Below the pieces are notes generated by a model, which had not been told where the DNA came from, did not search any database, and saw nothing but the letters and a program-made list of their open reading frames with translations. 64,000 nucleotides of DNA, from NCBI GenBank assembly GCA_028279185.1, contig JANQSS010000019.1, positions 124,001 to 188,000 on the forward strand. The letters run 5' to 3'. This document shows positions 52,761-61,667 of the stretch, one piece after another. The translations under genes were made by a program, and so were the position numbers. How positions within the stretch are numbered: the first letter of the stretch is position 1; every line of letters starts with the position of its first letter. Origin of the DNA: Saprospiraceae bacterium (lineage in GTDB: Bacteria > Bacteroidota > Bacteroidia > Chitinophagales > Saprospiraceae).

Positions 52761-53408
52761 TATTAATAGGGAAAACACTTAATTTGGTATATCCATCGTC
52801 ATCTTCCATGTACCGCTTTCGTCCTTTTGCCAGCTTAGATGCATACAGCCCTCAATTATTGTCATCTCAGCTTTCCTGGCTGATCATGAAATAGGGTGTG
52901 GAAAGTAGGAATACCAAATGAAATATAGGGGTAAAAGCTTGCGTAGCGACTTGTGACAGTAAAAGAGGAGAGTCAGTCCTTGAAAAAAGGCAAGTCTACC
53001 GATTAGAGCGCGTACAAGAAAGGTGAAGCTAACAGCAGCTTTAAAAAGGATGACGCTTAAACAGAGGTTAACAAGGATCTGTCAGATTGCAAGAATGCTA
53101 TCGGTGTCTTGTAGACACCAAAGCTGCTAGAAAACAAGCCTGCACAGCATCTATGTTGTGTATTCATGGTGAGTCAAATCGGCGAAAGAATCAGATTACC
53201 TGTCAAAAATAGGGGCAGCCGTGTTATTGATTCAAAGCCGATGTCAATATCGACGGGGAAAGGGGAAAAAGGATTAAAGCCATTTTATCGGGGAATGGGC
53301 GATATACGTCCTCGATATACCATTCGCTGCCTCCATACAAAACATTAACATTTGCCAATGCAATAATCAACGCACACCTTAGCGTTTAGTAGTCAAAATC
53401 AATCTTAT
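52761..53408. other. Non-coding stretch with possible structured RNA
   Basis: About 650 nt with no convincing protein gene; a 60-codon plus frame (53166-53348) is unconvincing. Purine-rich plus-strand sequence contains a strong local hairpin, GGTGTC (53103-53108) / GACACC (53114-53119), and directly beside it AAAGCTGCT (53120-53128) is complementary to AGCAGCTTT at about 53033-53041. Stacked long-range pairing suggests an RNA gene or leader; it matches no RNA family I can recognise. Confidence 0.35.
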
Positions 53409-53642
53409 ATGATGCAAACTTACTCTGAAAATGACTTAATCCGATTTCTTTACCACGAAACAACACGTGTTGAAGACGAAGGCATTGCCTATCAATTAGA
53501 GGACAGTGGAGCGTACAATATGTTCTTTCGCGACCTCTTAAAGGCAAAAAGGCTTCTCAATTCACTCAAGTTGTCTCCCAAAAAGGAAAATGTGGAGAGC
53601 ATTTTGGCTGCGAGTCGAAATGCCAATTTCCAATCCGCATAG
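53409..53642 (+). CDS. Small conserved-type cytosolic protein
   Basis: A 77-residue acidic/basic helical protein: SENDLIRFLYHETTRVEDEG, AIAYQLEDSGAY-like pairing, MFFRDLLKAKRLLNSLKLSP, ENVESILAASRNA. The order NDLIRxLYxET...MFxxLLxAKxLL...SPxxENVESIL resembles small Bacteroidota proteins I associate with anti-sigma-like or envelope-control genes near ECF sigma factors, but no function is established. ATG at 53409 or 53412 could start it. A strong terminator (53664-53699) follows. Confidence 0.65.
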   Translation: MMQTYSENDLIRFLYHETTRVEDEGIAYQLEDSGAYNMFFRDLLKAKRLLNSLKLSPKKENVESILAASRNANFQSA

Positions 53643-53663
53643 AAAAAGATTAGTTAAAAAACT

Positions 53664-53699
53664 AAAGCGCCATCTGAAGAAATTCGGATGGCGCTTTTT
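53664..53699 (+). terminator. Strong intrinsic terminator
   Basis: AAAGCGCCATCTGAA (53664-53678) pairs with the segment at 53683-53697 across a GAAA tetraloop, a 15-bp stem with one wobble, followed by TTTTTC. It ends the 53409-53642 gene; its 5' A-run would also allow termination of the opposing strand. Confidence 0.9.
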
Positions 53700-53731
53700 C
53701 GTTTTGTAAAATGGTCAAATTCCTTAACTGC

Positions 53732-54133
53732 TTACTGCCAGGCACCAAGAAGGCCGCCCATTAAGGCTATAGTTATAATCCAGTAACCAACATTGATAAA
53801 AATGTTGGCCTTTGACTTTTGTTCGAAGAGTGAATTTGTAACGAGAACAGGCATTGCTGTAAAAAAACCAATCATGGCACCGTGCATAAGACCATGAACA
53901 AAAGGATGCAGTGATTCAGGGTCATGTCGGACCAAGTAAGCGACAAAGAATGCCAATATGAACGACATCACGAATGACAATCCGAAAATCACGGGCATAT
54001 TACCTTGCTTAGCCTTTTCCTCCGTCATACCGATCGATTTCATCCATGCATTTTGGAAAAGCATGGGTCCATACCAAATAAAACCGGTAATCATAGGGAT
54101 AATAGCGGCCACCGCGAGTTGTACGTATTCCAT
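53732..54133 (-). CDS. DUF1761-family membrane protein
   Basis: A 133-residue protein with four membrane helices. The opening LAVAAIIPMITGFIWYGPML and AWMKSIGMTEEKAKQGNMPV match the DUF1761 pattern (an IGMT segment between helices 1 and 2), and HGLMHGAMIGFFTAMPVLV is the conserved third helix region. The family's function is unknown. It is divergent from the dehydratase gene, and the palindrome at 54252-54275 lies between their starts. Confidence 0.88.
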   Translation of the reverse strand: MEYVQLAVAAIIPMITGFIWYGPMLFQNAWMKSIGMTEEKAKQGNMPVIFGLSFVMSFILAFFVAYLVRHDPESLHPFVHGLMHGAMIGFFTAMPVLVTNSLFEQKSKANIFINVGYWIITIALMGGLLGAWQ

Positions 54134-54251
54134 TTGTTTAATGTTTTATTTAAATAATGGACGAATATATGTAAACAAATTACATTTATTTGCATATGTA
54201 TCTCATTTAACACATGCTGTTTCGCAGATAGACAAAAAAACCAAAGTATAA

Positions 54252-54275
54252 TTGGCATATGGCGCCATATGCCAA
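54252..54275. promoter_or_regulatory. 24-bp perfect palindrome
   Basis: TTGGCATATGGC (54252-54263) is followed without spacer by its exact reverse complement (54264-54275). It lies between the divergent DUF1761 and dehydratase genes, its right edge about 20 nt before the -7 element at 54296. A spacerless perfect 24-mer fits a dimer-binding operator rather than a terminator. Confidence 0.6.
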
Positions 54276-54295
54276 ATACAGCAAAATCTTTCACT

Positions 54296-54303
54296 TACAT
54301 TTG
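54296..54303 (+). promoter_or_regulatory. -7 element of the dehydratase promoter
   Basis: TACATTTG is an exact TAnnTTTG match 31 nt before the ATG at 54334. The expected -33 position falls on the right edge of the palindrome, where no TTTG is present, suggesting activator-dependent or masked promoter control. Confidence 0.55.
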
Positions 54304-54333
54304 AGAAAGAAACATTTTAAATGAAATAAAAAC

Positions 54334-54576
54334 ATGTGGGAAGAAAAAGACAATAAACTCATACGGTCATTTACATTCGAGGATTTTCAATCCGCATTTG
54401 CCTTTATGACAAAACTGGCACTTTATGCTGAACAGGTGAACCATCACCCCTATTGGTCCAATATCTATAATCGAGTCACGATAGAGTTGTGCACACATGA
54501 CGCCGGAGATGTTGTCACCGACAAGGATTACAACTTTGCTCGAGCTGCTGATGCCTTTTATGCGAAGTTTGTGTAA
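54334..54576 (+). CDS. phhB: Pterin-4a-carbinolamine dehydratase
   Basis: An 80-residue protein with the family signature EQVNHHPYWSNIYNRVTIEL followed by CTHDAGDVVTDKDYNFA; the paired histidines dehydrate 4a-hydroxytetrahydrobiopterin. The first part FEDFQSAFAFMTKLALYAE is the standard dimer helix. In most bacteria the enzyme supports phenylalanine hydroxylase, but none is adjacent. Orphan PCDs are common and may serve other pterin enzymes. It is preceded by a consensus -7 element and the 24-bp palindrome. Confidence 0.93.
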   Translation: MWEEKDNKLIRSFTFEDFQSAFAFMTKLALYAEQVNHHPYWSNIYNRVTIELCTHDAGDVVTDKDYNFARAADAFYAKFV

Positions 54577-54696
54577 GCTTGTCCAAGGACAAGTTTGTGC
54601 TTGAATTAATGTTCACGATCCGGTGTTAAACAAACGAGGGAGTAATCGTCAGTGGAGAATTGTATTAAATACGAGATTTAACATAGATCTAAAATA

Positions 54697-55455
54697 ATGG
54701 GATTAAAACCAGAAGAGAAATATAAATCGATCGAAAAACTGGAACTAAAAGATGTGGAGGGTTTTCAATCGAAGAAATTCAAGCATATTATCTGCCCATC
54801 ATGCGAAAATGGAATTGGTGCGGATAATATAAACTTACAAAATAAAATTGCTAAATGCGGAAACTGCAATGCCTTGTTTTCAATTGAAGGAGAAGTAAAA
54901 AGCGTATTAGCCTTAGAAGAAATGAAACAAGACGTTTTACGGCCCGAAGGGATTGACTTGTTTTATTTTAAAGAGGATTTGGAGATTACCGTACAGCAAC
55001 ATATGCAGGGTATAGATGCATTTGGAATTTCACTGTTCCCTGGTATTGCTATTCTGACGTTTTTAGTTTATTTTATTGGAGATAAAGGTATGCCCCTCAT
55101 GGTGCCAAGCATCTTTACGATCGGTTCTCTTTTTTTCATTTATAGAATATTGAATTACGCTAAGAATAAGACCTATATCGATATTAATGACAAGTTCTTA
55201 AGTATTAAATCCAGACCTAAAAACTTTAATAAAGACAAATCTTACCATGTATCCGAAATTGATCAAATATATGTAAAGCTGGCAGGTAGTGGTATGGGCT
55301 ATTATACAATAAATGCCATAATTAATGCACCCGAAGGACAGAAGCACCAACGGTTACTCACTGTTAACTCACTGTCTAAAGCGAAGTACTTGGAACAAGA
55401 AATCGAACGATACTTGAACATTGAGGACAGAAAAATTTTGGAGGCACACGCATAA
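54697..55455 (+). CDS. Membrane protein with N-terminal zinc ribbon
   Basis: A 252-residue protein. The start carries a zinc ribbon, ICPSCENGIGADN...KCGNCNALFS (Cys4-type, about residues 33-60), followed by an acidic linker. Two membrane helices follow (FGISLFPGIAILTFLVYFIG and MPLMVPSIFTIGSLFFIYRI). The C-terminal portion YIDINDKFLSIKSRPKNFNK and HVSEIDQIYVKLAGSGMGYY looks like a PH-like domain with a closing coiled helix. No family was recognised by name. The Zn-ribbon plus two helices plus PH-like layout recurs in uncharacterised Bacteroidota proteins. Confidence 0.7.
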   Translation: MGLKPEEKYKSIEKLELKDVEGFQSKKFKHIICPSCENGIGADNINLQNKIAKCGNCNALFSIEGEVKSVLALEEMKQDVLRPEGIDLFYFKEDLEITVQQHMQGIDAFGISLFPGIAILTFLVYFIGDKGMPLMVPSIFTIGSLFFIYRILNYAKNKTYIDINDKFLSIKSRPKNFNKDKSYHVSEIDQIYVKLAGSGMGYYTINAIINAPEGQKHQRLLTVNSLSKAKYLEQEIERYLNIEDRKILEAHA

Positions 55456-55619
55456 TATTTGTGATTTGTGAGAAAACTATTGAATAAAGTCAATGCGACG
55501 TCGAAATAAGTAGCAATACGTTAAAAACTATGCATTTTGCATTTCGGATTTGATCACGATCTACTTGACGTATATTTGACACCAAATGAGTTTTCAGTTA
55601 ATTTAATATTTGACCGATA

Positions 55620-56765
55620 ATGAAAGGTAATTCCCTTTACGTAATGTTTGTATTCCTTCTCTTAGCTTGTACAACGAATGAGGATGTGAAGAAAATTGAC
55701 ACGGCTATTGAAGCAGTTAAACTGAAATTTGCTCCGGATAGAAGGACCGCTCGATTTGATGTTCAGGCAACGCAAAAAGGAGATATTGTTATATTGACAG
55801 GTCAGTCGACATCAATCCAAGCTTGTGACCAGTTAATGCAATCACTGGGTAATACTAATCTTATCATTAATGACCAAATCGTTACGTTTCCCGATAGTTC
55901 GGTTGGCGATGAAAAATATGGAGTCGTTCATTTGTCCGTTTGTAATATTCGATCAGAGCCTAAGCACAGCGCGGAGTTAGCAACACAAGAAGTCATGGGA
56001 ACGAAATTAAAGATATTGTCTCAAAAAGGTGAATGGTATTTAGTACAAACCCCAAACAAGTATTTGGGCTGGTTGGACAATGGAGGATTAGTGCGGATGA
56101 ATGATACGCAATTAAATCACTGGAATGACCAGGATAAAATGATCTATTTATTACCACATGGATGGGTGTATAATGAGCCAAATGATCGATCAGAAGTTGT
56201 AAGTGATGTTGTCGCCGGAGCCACCTTAATTAACGCAGAAAAAAAAGCAGGGGCGTATGCGCATATAATTTTGCCAGATGGTCGGAAAGGGTATATTATA
56301 AATGAGAATGTATTAAGCCTATCTCCTGGAACTGGGCAAGGACTGGTTGAAACCGCTAAGAAGTTTCTTGGCGTTCCATATTTATGGGGGGGGACATCTG
56401 CCAAAGGGTTTGATTGCAGTGGGTTCACAAAAACTGTATTTGCTTTACATGATTTTTTATTGCCACGGGATGCATCACAGCAAGTTCATGTTGGAAAGTT
56501 GATTGAAACGGATAAGACGTGGAAAAACTTACTACCTGGAGACTTACTGTTTTTTGGAAATTATCGAGATGATGGCAGTGAGCGAATTACGCACGTGGCA
56601 ATTTATTTAGGAGAGGGAAAAATTATTCATGCAACGGGTAGAGTCAAGATCGAATCATTGAACCCAAATGACGAAAGTTTTGCAAAAAAACGGTATGAAA
56701 CTTTTATGAGAGCAAAACGCATGATAGAAAACGGACTGCCTTTTAAGGGTGTGAAAAAACTATGA
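55620..56765 (+). CDS. SH3-domain / NlpC-P60 (C40) lipoprotein peptidase
   Basis: A 381-residue lipoprotein (lipobox LLLAC, Cys17). Two bacterial SH3-like domains (about 95-160 and 175-235; LSVCNIRSEPKHSAELATQE, WYLVQTPNKYLGWLDNGG) precede the C40 domain (about 240-365). Its catalytic triad is visible: GFDCSGFTK (Cys266), RITHVAIYLG (His325) and KIIHATG (His337). It should be a dipeptidyl or D,L-endopeptidase on murein stem peptides, like YkfC-type enzymes with SH3 anchoring. The N-terminal 90 residues are unassigned. It is followed by paired inverted repeats at 56800-56852. Confidence 0.92.
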   Translation: MKGNSLYVMFVFLLLACTTNEDVKKIDTAIEAVKLKFAPDRRTARFDVQATQKGDIVILTGQSTSIQACDQLMQSLGNTNLIINDQIVTFPDSSVGDEKYGVVHLSVCNIRSEPKHSAELATQEVMGTKLKILSQKGEWYLVQTPNKYLGWLDNGGLVRMNDTQLNHWNDQDKMIYLLPHGWVYNEPNDRSEVVSDVVAGATLINAEKKAGAYAHIILPDGRKGYIINENVLSLSPGTGQGLVETAKKFLGVPYLWGGTSAKGFDCSGFTKTVFALHDFLLPRDASQQVHVGKLIETDKTWKNLLPGDLLFFGNYRDDGSERITHVAIYLGEGKIIHATGRVKIESLNPNDESFAKKRYETFMRAKRMIENGLPFKGVKKL

Positions 56766-56799
56766 CCAACTACATATTCACGTAATGTAAGCTCATGTA

Positions 56800-56852
56800 T
56801 TGGAATAAATTATTTAATATTCCAACTTGCCAAACTACAAATTATTTGTAGT
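56800..56852. repeat. Two adjacent inverted repeats between peptidase and CHRD genes
   Basis: TTGGAATA (56800-56807) / TATTCCAA (56818-56825) has a 10-nt loop. ACTACAAAT (56834-56842) / ATTTGTAGT (56844-56852) is a near-palindrome with a single-base centre. The second is about 150 nt upstream of the CHRD gene start. Neither is followed by a T-run, so they look more like protein-binding sites than terminators. Confidence 0.45.
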
Positions 56853-56995
56853 CATACATTACCGAATCAGTATAAGAATATACTCGCTCGGTAGAATTCT
56901 TCTTGGTTCCGAGTAATTACAATTAATTTTATTACACTGATTGTTTGCAAACCAAATAATGGCACTGCTTATACCCCCGGTTAAAACACCAATAA

Positions 56996-59900
56996 ATGAA
57001 ATCGCAAATTTTACATTCTGTTCAGTTTATTTTACTATTTATTATTTTAGGAGCAGCATCCATAATGAAGGGTGCGACTATAAACATTACAAATGCAGGC
57101 TTAACATTTGTCCCCGATGCTATTACAATTGAAATAGGTGATACTGTCATATGGCAAGTAGGCTCAACGCATAATGTGGTTGAAGTTTCTGAATCGACAT
57201 GGCAGTCCAATGGGACTATGTCCAATGGCGGATTTGAATTACCTTTTGGTGGTGGTATGGTAGTCTTTGATATACCAGGAGAATTTTACTACGTTTGTCA
57301 ACCCCATGCCGGACAAAGTATGAAAGGCCGCATATTGGTTAGTGGACCAATGCCAACGGAGGAACGATTCATTGCTTTTCTTGGCGGAGCCAATGAAGCT
57401 CCTCAACGGTATAGTGCAGGACGAGGCGTAGTTACTGCCACTTTATCGGGAGATACACTTGTGCTTAATGGAGAGTTCAATAGCATGTTGTCCTCATTTA
57501 ATGCAGCAATAGCGGGTGGTGCGCACATTCATAATGCGCTAGCGGGAAGTAATGGTGGGGTTGAGTTTGTGCTTACAACTGCGCTGGAAGCAGACCAACG
57601 AAGCGGGCGATTTGATGCAAATGACAATGTATTCGTTCTCAACGAAACGCAAAAAGAGGCGCTGCGAACACGCTCTTTATATATTAATATTCATTCAACG
57701 CTTTATGAGGCGGGAGAACTCAGAGGGCAACTCGTGCCCGAATCAGATGCCTATTATGGCGCCAATTTAATGGGTGTCTACCAAACACCAGCGGTTGTCA
57801 CAGATGCTTTTGGTTCCGTGGTTGCACAACGCAACGGAAATGAATTGGTGATATCGGGATCGTTTTCCGGACTATCCACAAACCTTGACACAGCCCTTTT
57901 CGGTGGAGCACATATACACGTGGGGTTCGCAGGGAGCAATGGAGGCGTTGCATTTCCCTTGCAAGTGACGGCAGGCCCGGATCTACGTGGCGGTCGGTTT
58001 GAGGCGGGCAACAATACGTTTACATTGGATACAGGCCAACTTATACAACTTGATGAGCGGGGGTTGTATATTAACATTCACAGCATCGGGTATCCCGCCG
58101 GAGAATTAAGAGGACAAATTAGAGGACCGGCGCACACAGTATTTCGGGCACATTTGACAGGTATGAATCAAAACCCTCCGGTGATGACAGGTGCGCAGGG
58201 TATGCTTATTATGGAACATCAAGATTCAATGATATCGATATCCGGATCATTAGATGGGCTTGAATCGCCTATTGACACCCTTATTCTAGGAGGAACGCAC
58301 GTTCATGTCGGTCTGGCAGGAAGCAATGGACAGGTGTTAAGACCGCTTGAGACAGCATTCCAAACGGGTGAATTAACAAGAGCCAATTACCTAGCTACAC
58401 GCAATACTTTTCTAATTAATAATCAAGTAAACACATTGCTTGCATTTCGCTTCTTATATGCTAATGTGCATACGGTCAATAACCAGAGCGGCGAATTGCG
58501 CGGACAATTTCTTCCTGAAGCCAATCAATATTTCTACGCACGACTAACCGGAGGGCAGCAAACACAGGACATTGCGACGACCGGGAATGGGCAGGTGATC
58601 GGAGAACTTAATGATGGTTTAATGACATTTTCTGGATCACTCGACTTGATGTCTGACGTTGACTACGAGATATTAGGTGGAATTCATGTTCATCAGGCCT
58701 TAGCAGGTGCAGATGGCCCAGTTTTGTTTGGATTGAATCTAACTCCAATGGAGGATGATACAACACGAGGTGATTTGCTAAGCTTGAACAATATTTACCA
58801 GGTCCCTGCCTTGTTCATAGATACACTGAGGCAAAGGTCCTTATATGTCAATGTGCACAGTGATGATTATTCGGCGGGAGAGGTACGAGGCCAATTATTA
58901 GGAGAAGCAACGAATTATTTCTACGCACCCTTATCTGGGTCTTCACAAACATCTCCAGAAGATAATGACGGCCGGGGCTCTATTGTGCTTGAAGAAAACA
59001 GAAGCACCCTCACGGCATCCGGATCTTTTGAAAACTTGGAATCCGCTTTTGATCCTTCAATAGCAGGAGGGGCACATTTGCATTATGGCATGGCCGGACA
59101 GGATGGGCCTGTTCTGCATTTCATAAATGCGTCTTTAGGAGCTGATTTGACGGAGGGTCAATTTTGGGCCAACCAAAACCGTATTGATATTACGGCGGAC
59201 TTTCTCGATACACTGAGAAATCGAGCGGTATATGTCAACCTGCATACCGAAGATGTGCCTTCTGGCTCGGTTAGAGGCAATGCGCTGGGCTTATCACAAA
59301 TGTATTTTACGACTACATTAGGCGGAATCAATGAAATTCAACCAGATACGTCCAGAGGGTTTGGTGCGATGAAAATAGAGCTCGATAATAACCGAATGGT
59401 GGCCAGCGGTTCGTTTCAGAATTTGAACGGCCCGTTCGATCCGACAATTGCCGGTGGGTCTCACCTTCATGTGGGAGGGCCGGAGGTTAATGGTGGTGTA
59501 CTTACGACTCTTTTACCAAACCTTCAAAATGACAGTCTCGGCGGCCGATTCATGCCGAGCAACAATACTTTCATTCTTACAAATAATGATATTCTCGATG
59601 CACTGTCAAACGAAAATGGATATATAAATATTCATTCGCGAGCAGTGGCCTCGGGAGAGCTCCGCGGGCAAATACTCATCGAAACAAACGTATTTCCGAA
59701 CAGATCAGTAATTATATTTCCTCCTGCTGCAGACACAATTACGATCGAGGGAGACCCCGAGACTCAATTTAATGCCGCGTATGATAACGCTGTTGACTTA
59801 GATGGAAACAAAGTGGTCTATATCTGGCAATTGTCTCGTAATCCTGACTTCAGCGATGTCATGTTGAGCGTGAATACAGGAACAATGACGAGCTTTGAAA

Positions 59901-60334
59901 CGGACTATGGTGTGATTGATAATTTGTTGGAAAACAACGGCATACTTATTAATAGCACAACCATGCTTTTTCATCGTGTTCTAACTTCTGATGGAGCTGT
60001 TCAGGTCGCTTCATCACCTCGCAGCGTCTTCCTGACACGTGGTATTGTGTCGTCAACTACAAACTTGGAGGCAGGAATTTTTTCATTGTCACTTTTTCCA
60101 AATCCAGTATCAAGCAAAGTACAAGTAGAAATTGTTTCTCCGACGAGCGGAAGATTAAATATTCAAATTGTAGACTTGAAAGGTCAACAGGTGGCAGAAT
60201 TGACAGATGAAATTATAGAGGGAAATTTATCTAACTACGTCCTCCCGCTAAACAATGTTTCGGCAGGGACGTACATCGTTCAACCCGTTATTAATGGAAA
60301 ACTATTAACCGCAGAAAAAATGATTAAATTGTAG
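56996..60334 (+). CDS. Secreted cupredoxin + six-CHRD protein, T9SS cargo
   Basis: An 1112-residue protein with a signal peptide. Residues about 24-115 are a plastocyanin-like domain with the copper ligands in GSTHNVVEV and YYVCQPHAGQSMKG (His, Cys, His, Met). Six CHRD domains follow (about 120-905), with repeated (A/L)GGxHxH and SGELRGQ motifs such as AAIAGGAHIHNALAGSNGGV and LYINIHSTLYEAGELRGQL. Near residue 930 is a DUF4957/fibronectin-like segment, and it ends in a T9SS type A sorting domain (SLFPNPVSSKVQVEIV, VSAGTYIVQPVINGK). CHRD domains are common on bacterial surface proteins of unknown role; a metal-binding or adhesive function is guessed. Confidence 0.92.
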   Translation: MKSQILHSVQFILLFIILGAASIMKGATINITNAGLTFVPDAITIEIGDTVIWQVGSTHNVVEVSESTWQSNGTMSNGGFELPFGGGMVVFDIPGEFYYVCQPHAGQSMKGRILVSGPMPTEERFIAFLGGANEAPQRYSAGRGVVTATLSGDTLVLNGEFNSMLSSFNAAIAGGAHIHNALAGSNGGVEFVLTTALEADQRSGRFDANDNVFVLNETQKEALRTRSLYINIHSTLYEAGELRGQLVPESDAYYGANLMGVYQTPAVVTDAFGSVVAQRNGNELVISGSFSGLSTNLDTALFGGAHIHVGFAGSNGGVAFPLQVTAGPDLRGGRFEAGNNTFTLDTGQLIQLDERGLYINIHSIGYPAGELRGQIRGPAHTVFRAHLTGMNQNPPVMTGAQGMLIMEHQDSMISISGSLDGLESPIDTLILGGTHVHVGLAGSNGQVLRPLETAFQTGELTRANYLATRNTFLINNQVNTLLAFRFLYANVHTVNNQSGELRGQFLPEANQYFYARLTGGQQTQDIATTGNGQVIGELNDGLMTFSGSLDLMSDVDYEILGGIHVHQALAGADGPVLFGLNLTPMEDDTTRGDLLSLNNIYQVPALFIDTLRQRSLYVNVHSDDYSAGEVRGQLLGEATNYFYAPLSGSSQTSPEDNDGRGSIVLEENRSTLTASGSFENLESAFDPSIAGGAHLHYGMAGQDGPVLHFINASLGADLTEGQFWANQNRIDITADFLDTLRNRAVYVNLHTEDVPSGSVRGNALGLSQMYFTTTLGGINEIQPDTSRGFGAMKIELDNNRMVASGSFQNLNGPFDPTIAGGSHLHVGGPEVNGGVLTTLLPNLQNDSLGGRFMPSNNTFILTNNDILDALSNENGYINIHSRAVASGELRGQILIETNVFPNRSVIIFPPAADTITIEGDPETQFNAAYDNAVDLDGNKVVYIWQLSRNPDFSDVMLSVNTGTMTSFETDYGVIDNLLENNGILINSTTMLFHRVLTSDGAVQVASSPRSVFLTRGIVSSTTNLEAGIFSLSLFPNPVSSKVQVEIVSPTSGRLNIQIVDLKGQQVAELTDEIIEGNLSNYVLPLNNVSAGTYIVQPVINGKLLTAEKMIKL

Positions 60335-60358
60335 TACACAGTTCCTCATAAGACTTTG

Positions 60359-60394
60359 GCCGAACAAGTTTGTTAATAGCATGTTCGGCTATTT
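60359..60394 (+). terminator. Terminator between CHRD and epimerase genes
   Basis: GCCGAACA (60359-60366) pairs with TGTTCGGC (60382-60389) over a 15-nt loop, followed by TATTTTC. It sits between convergent genes and may serve both. Confidence 0.7.
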
Positions 60395-60413
60395 TCATTT
60401 ATTTGAAATTAAC

Positions 60414-60821
60414 TTAAGTACTTTGGCAAAGTTCGACGAGTACACCGCTCGTATCTTTCGGATGAATAAAAAAAATAGTTTTATTGTCGGCCCCTTTTTT
60501 CGGAGCGGAATTTAATAAACGAAGTCCCATTTTTTTTGCTTCTTCGAATGCTATGTTAATATCATGTACCTCAAAAGCTATATGATGAATACCGGGCCCT
60601 CTTTTTGTTAAAAATGACGAAATTGGGCCTTCATCACCGGTTGCCTCTAATAATTCAACCTTCGATTCTCCAACTTGGAAAAATTTTGTCAGAACATTTT
60701 CCGATTGAACATGCTCTTCCTTGAATATGGGCCGCCCAAGTAAATTTTCAAATAAATTTTGAGCACTTGAGTTTTCTGTTGCTACTCCTATATGATCTAT
60801 TTTAATTATTCCGAGAGACAT
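60414..60821 (-). CDS. mce: Methylmalonyl-CoA epimerase
   Basis: A 135-residue VOC-fold enzyme with KIDHIGVATENSSAQNLFEN, the metal-site segments HIGV, GIHHIAFEVHDIN and VLVELCQ, and the product-domain match EGPISSFLTKRGPG. It interconverts R- and S-methylmalonyl-CoA in propionate/branched-chain degradation before the mutase. The metal ligands (two His and the late Glu) are intact. The mutase is not in the window. It is divergent from the AMP nucleosidase gene. Confidence 0.95.
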   Translation of the reverse strand: MSLGIIKIDHIGVATENSSAQNLFENLLGRPIFKEEHVQSENVLTKFFQVGESKVELLEATGDEGPISSFLTKRGPGIHHIAFEVHDINIAFEEAKKMGLRLLNSAPKKGADNKTIFFIHPKDTSGVLVELCQST

Positions 60822-60902
60822 TTTTTCTTTTCATTTAGTGATAACATACGACCAATGGATCAAACCGGCACTTATCTTATATTTACGCGTTAAAGGTAAA
60901 TC

Positions 60903-61667
60903 ATGAAAACCAAAAAAGAAATTGTAGAGGATTGGCTGCCCCGCTATACAGGGATGCCCCTGGAAGAGTTTGAGCCATACATATTATTAACAAATTTTAC
61001 CAACTACATCAATAAGTTTTCGGATAAGTTTGATGCTAAGGTGTATCGACGTAATATGGGAGCATGTTCGGCAAACGGGATAACGATGGTAAATTTTGGC
61101 ATGGGAAGTCCGAATGCTGCTACCTTAATGGATTTACTGACGGCCGTGTCACCAAAGGCCTGCTTGTTTTTAGGCAAATGCGGGGGAACGAAGAAGAAAA
61201 ATAAGGTGGGAGACTTACTTCTACCTATTGCAGCCATCCGTGGTGATGGTACTTCTGATGACTACTTTCCACCGGAGGTTCCGGCTCTCCCTTCATTTGC
61301 ATTACAAAAGGCCATTTCAACAACCATTCGAGACAAAGGCCATGATTATTGGACGGGTACGGTATATACAACTAACCGTCGAGTCTGGGAGCACGACAAG
61401 GGCTTTAAGAAATACCTCAAGCGGATTCGCTGTTTAGGGGTAGATATGGAGACAGCGACACTTTTTTCCACGGGCTTTTACAATCGAATACCCACAGGAG
61501 CACTACTCCTGGTCTCAGACATGCCGATGATACCAGAGGGCGTCAAAACAAGCAAGAGCGACGTACTGGTTACATCCAGCTTTGTTGATATCCATATTGA
61601 CATTGGCATTGAGTCACTTAAGCAGATGATAAATAACGGTCTTACAGTGAAGCATTTACGTTTCTAA
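60903..61667 (+). CDS. amn: AMP nucleosidase (Bacteroidota short form)
   Basis: A 254-residue purine-nucleoside-phosphorylase-superfamily enzyme: FTNYINKFSDKFDAKVYRRN, MGACSANGITMVNFGMGSPN, LFLGKCGGTKKKNKVGDLLL and the nucleobase-site segment CLGVDMETATLFSTGF. It cleaves AMP to adenine and ribose 5-phosphate, adjusting the adenylate pool. The length matches the Bacteroidota form rather than the about 480-residue enterobacterial Amn, which has an extra N-terminal regulatory domain. A sequence TATATTTA about 20 nt upstream is one base off the -7 consensus. Confidence 0.94.
   Translation: MKTKKEIVEDWLPRYTGMPLEEFEPYILLTNFTNYINKFSDKFDAKVYRRNMGACSANGITMVNFGMGSPNAATLMDLLTAVSPKACLFLGKCGGTKKKNKVGDLLLPIAAIRGDGTSDDYFPPEVPALPSFALQKAISTTIRDKGHDYWTGTVYTTNRRVWEHDKGFKKYLKRIRCLGVDMETATLFSTGFYNRIPTGALLLVSDMPMIPEGVKTSKSDVLVTSSFVDIHIDIGIESLKQMINNGLTVKHLRF

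Noticed and set aside
52900-53160. tmRNA, RNase P RNA or group II intron in the non-coding stretch
   Set aside because: No tRNA-like ends, no RNase P core sequence and no reverse transcriptase remnant; only unexplained stems were found.
53166-53348. 60-codon plus-strand open frame in the non-coding stretch
   Set aside because: Basic, low-pattern peptide with no hydrophobic core or relatives; overlaps no conserved motif.
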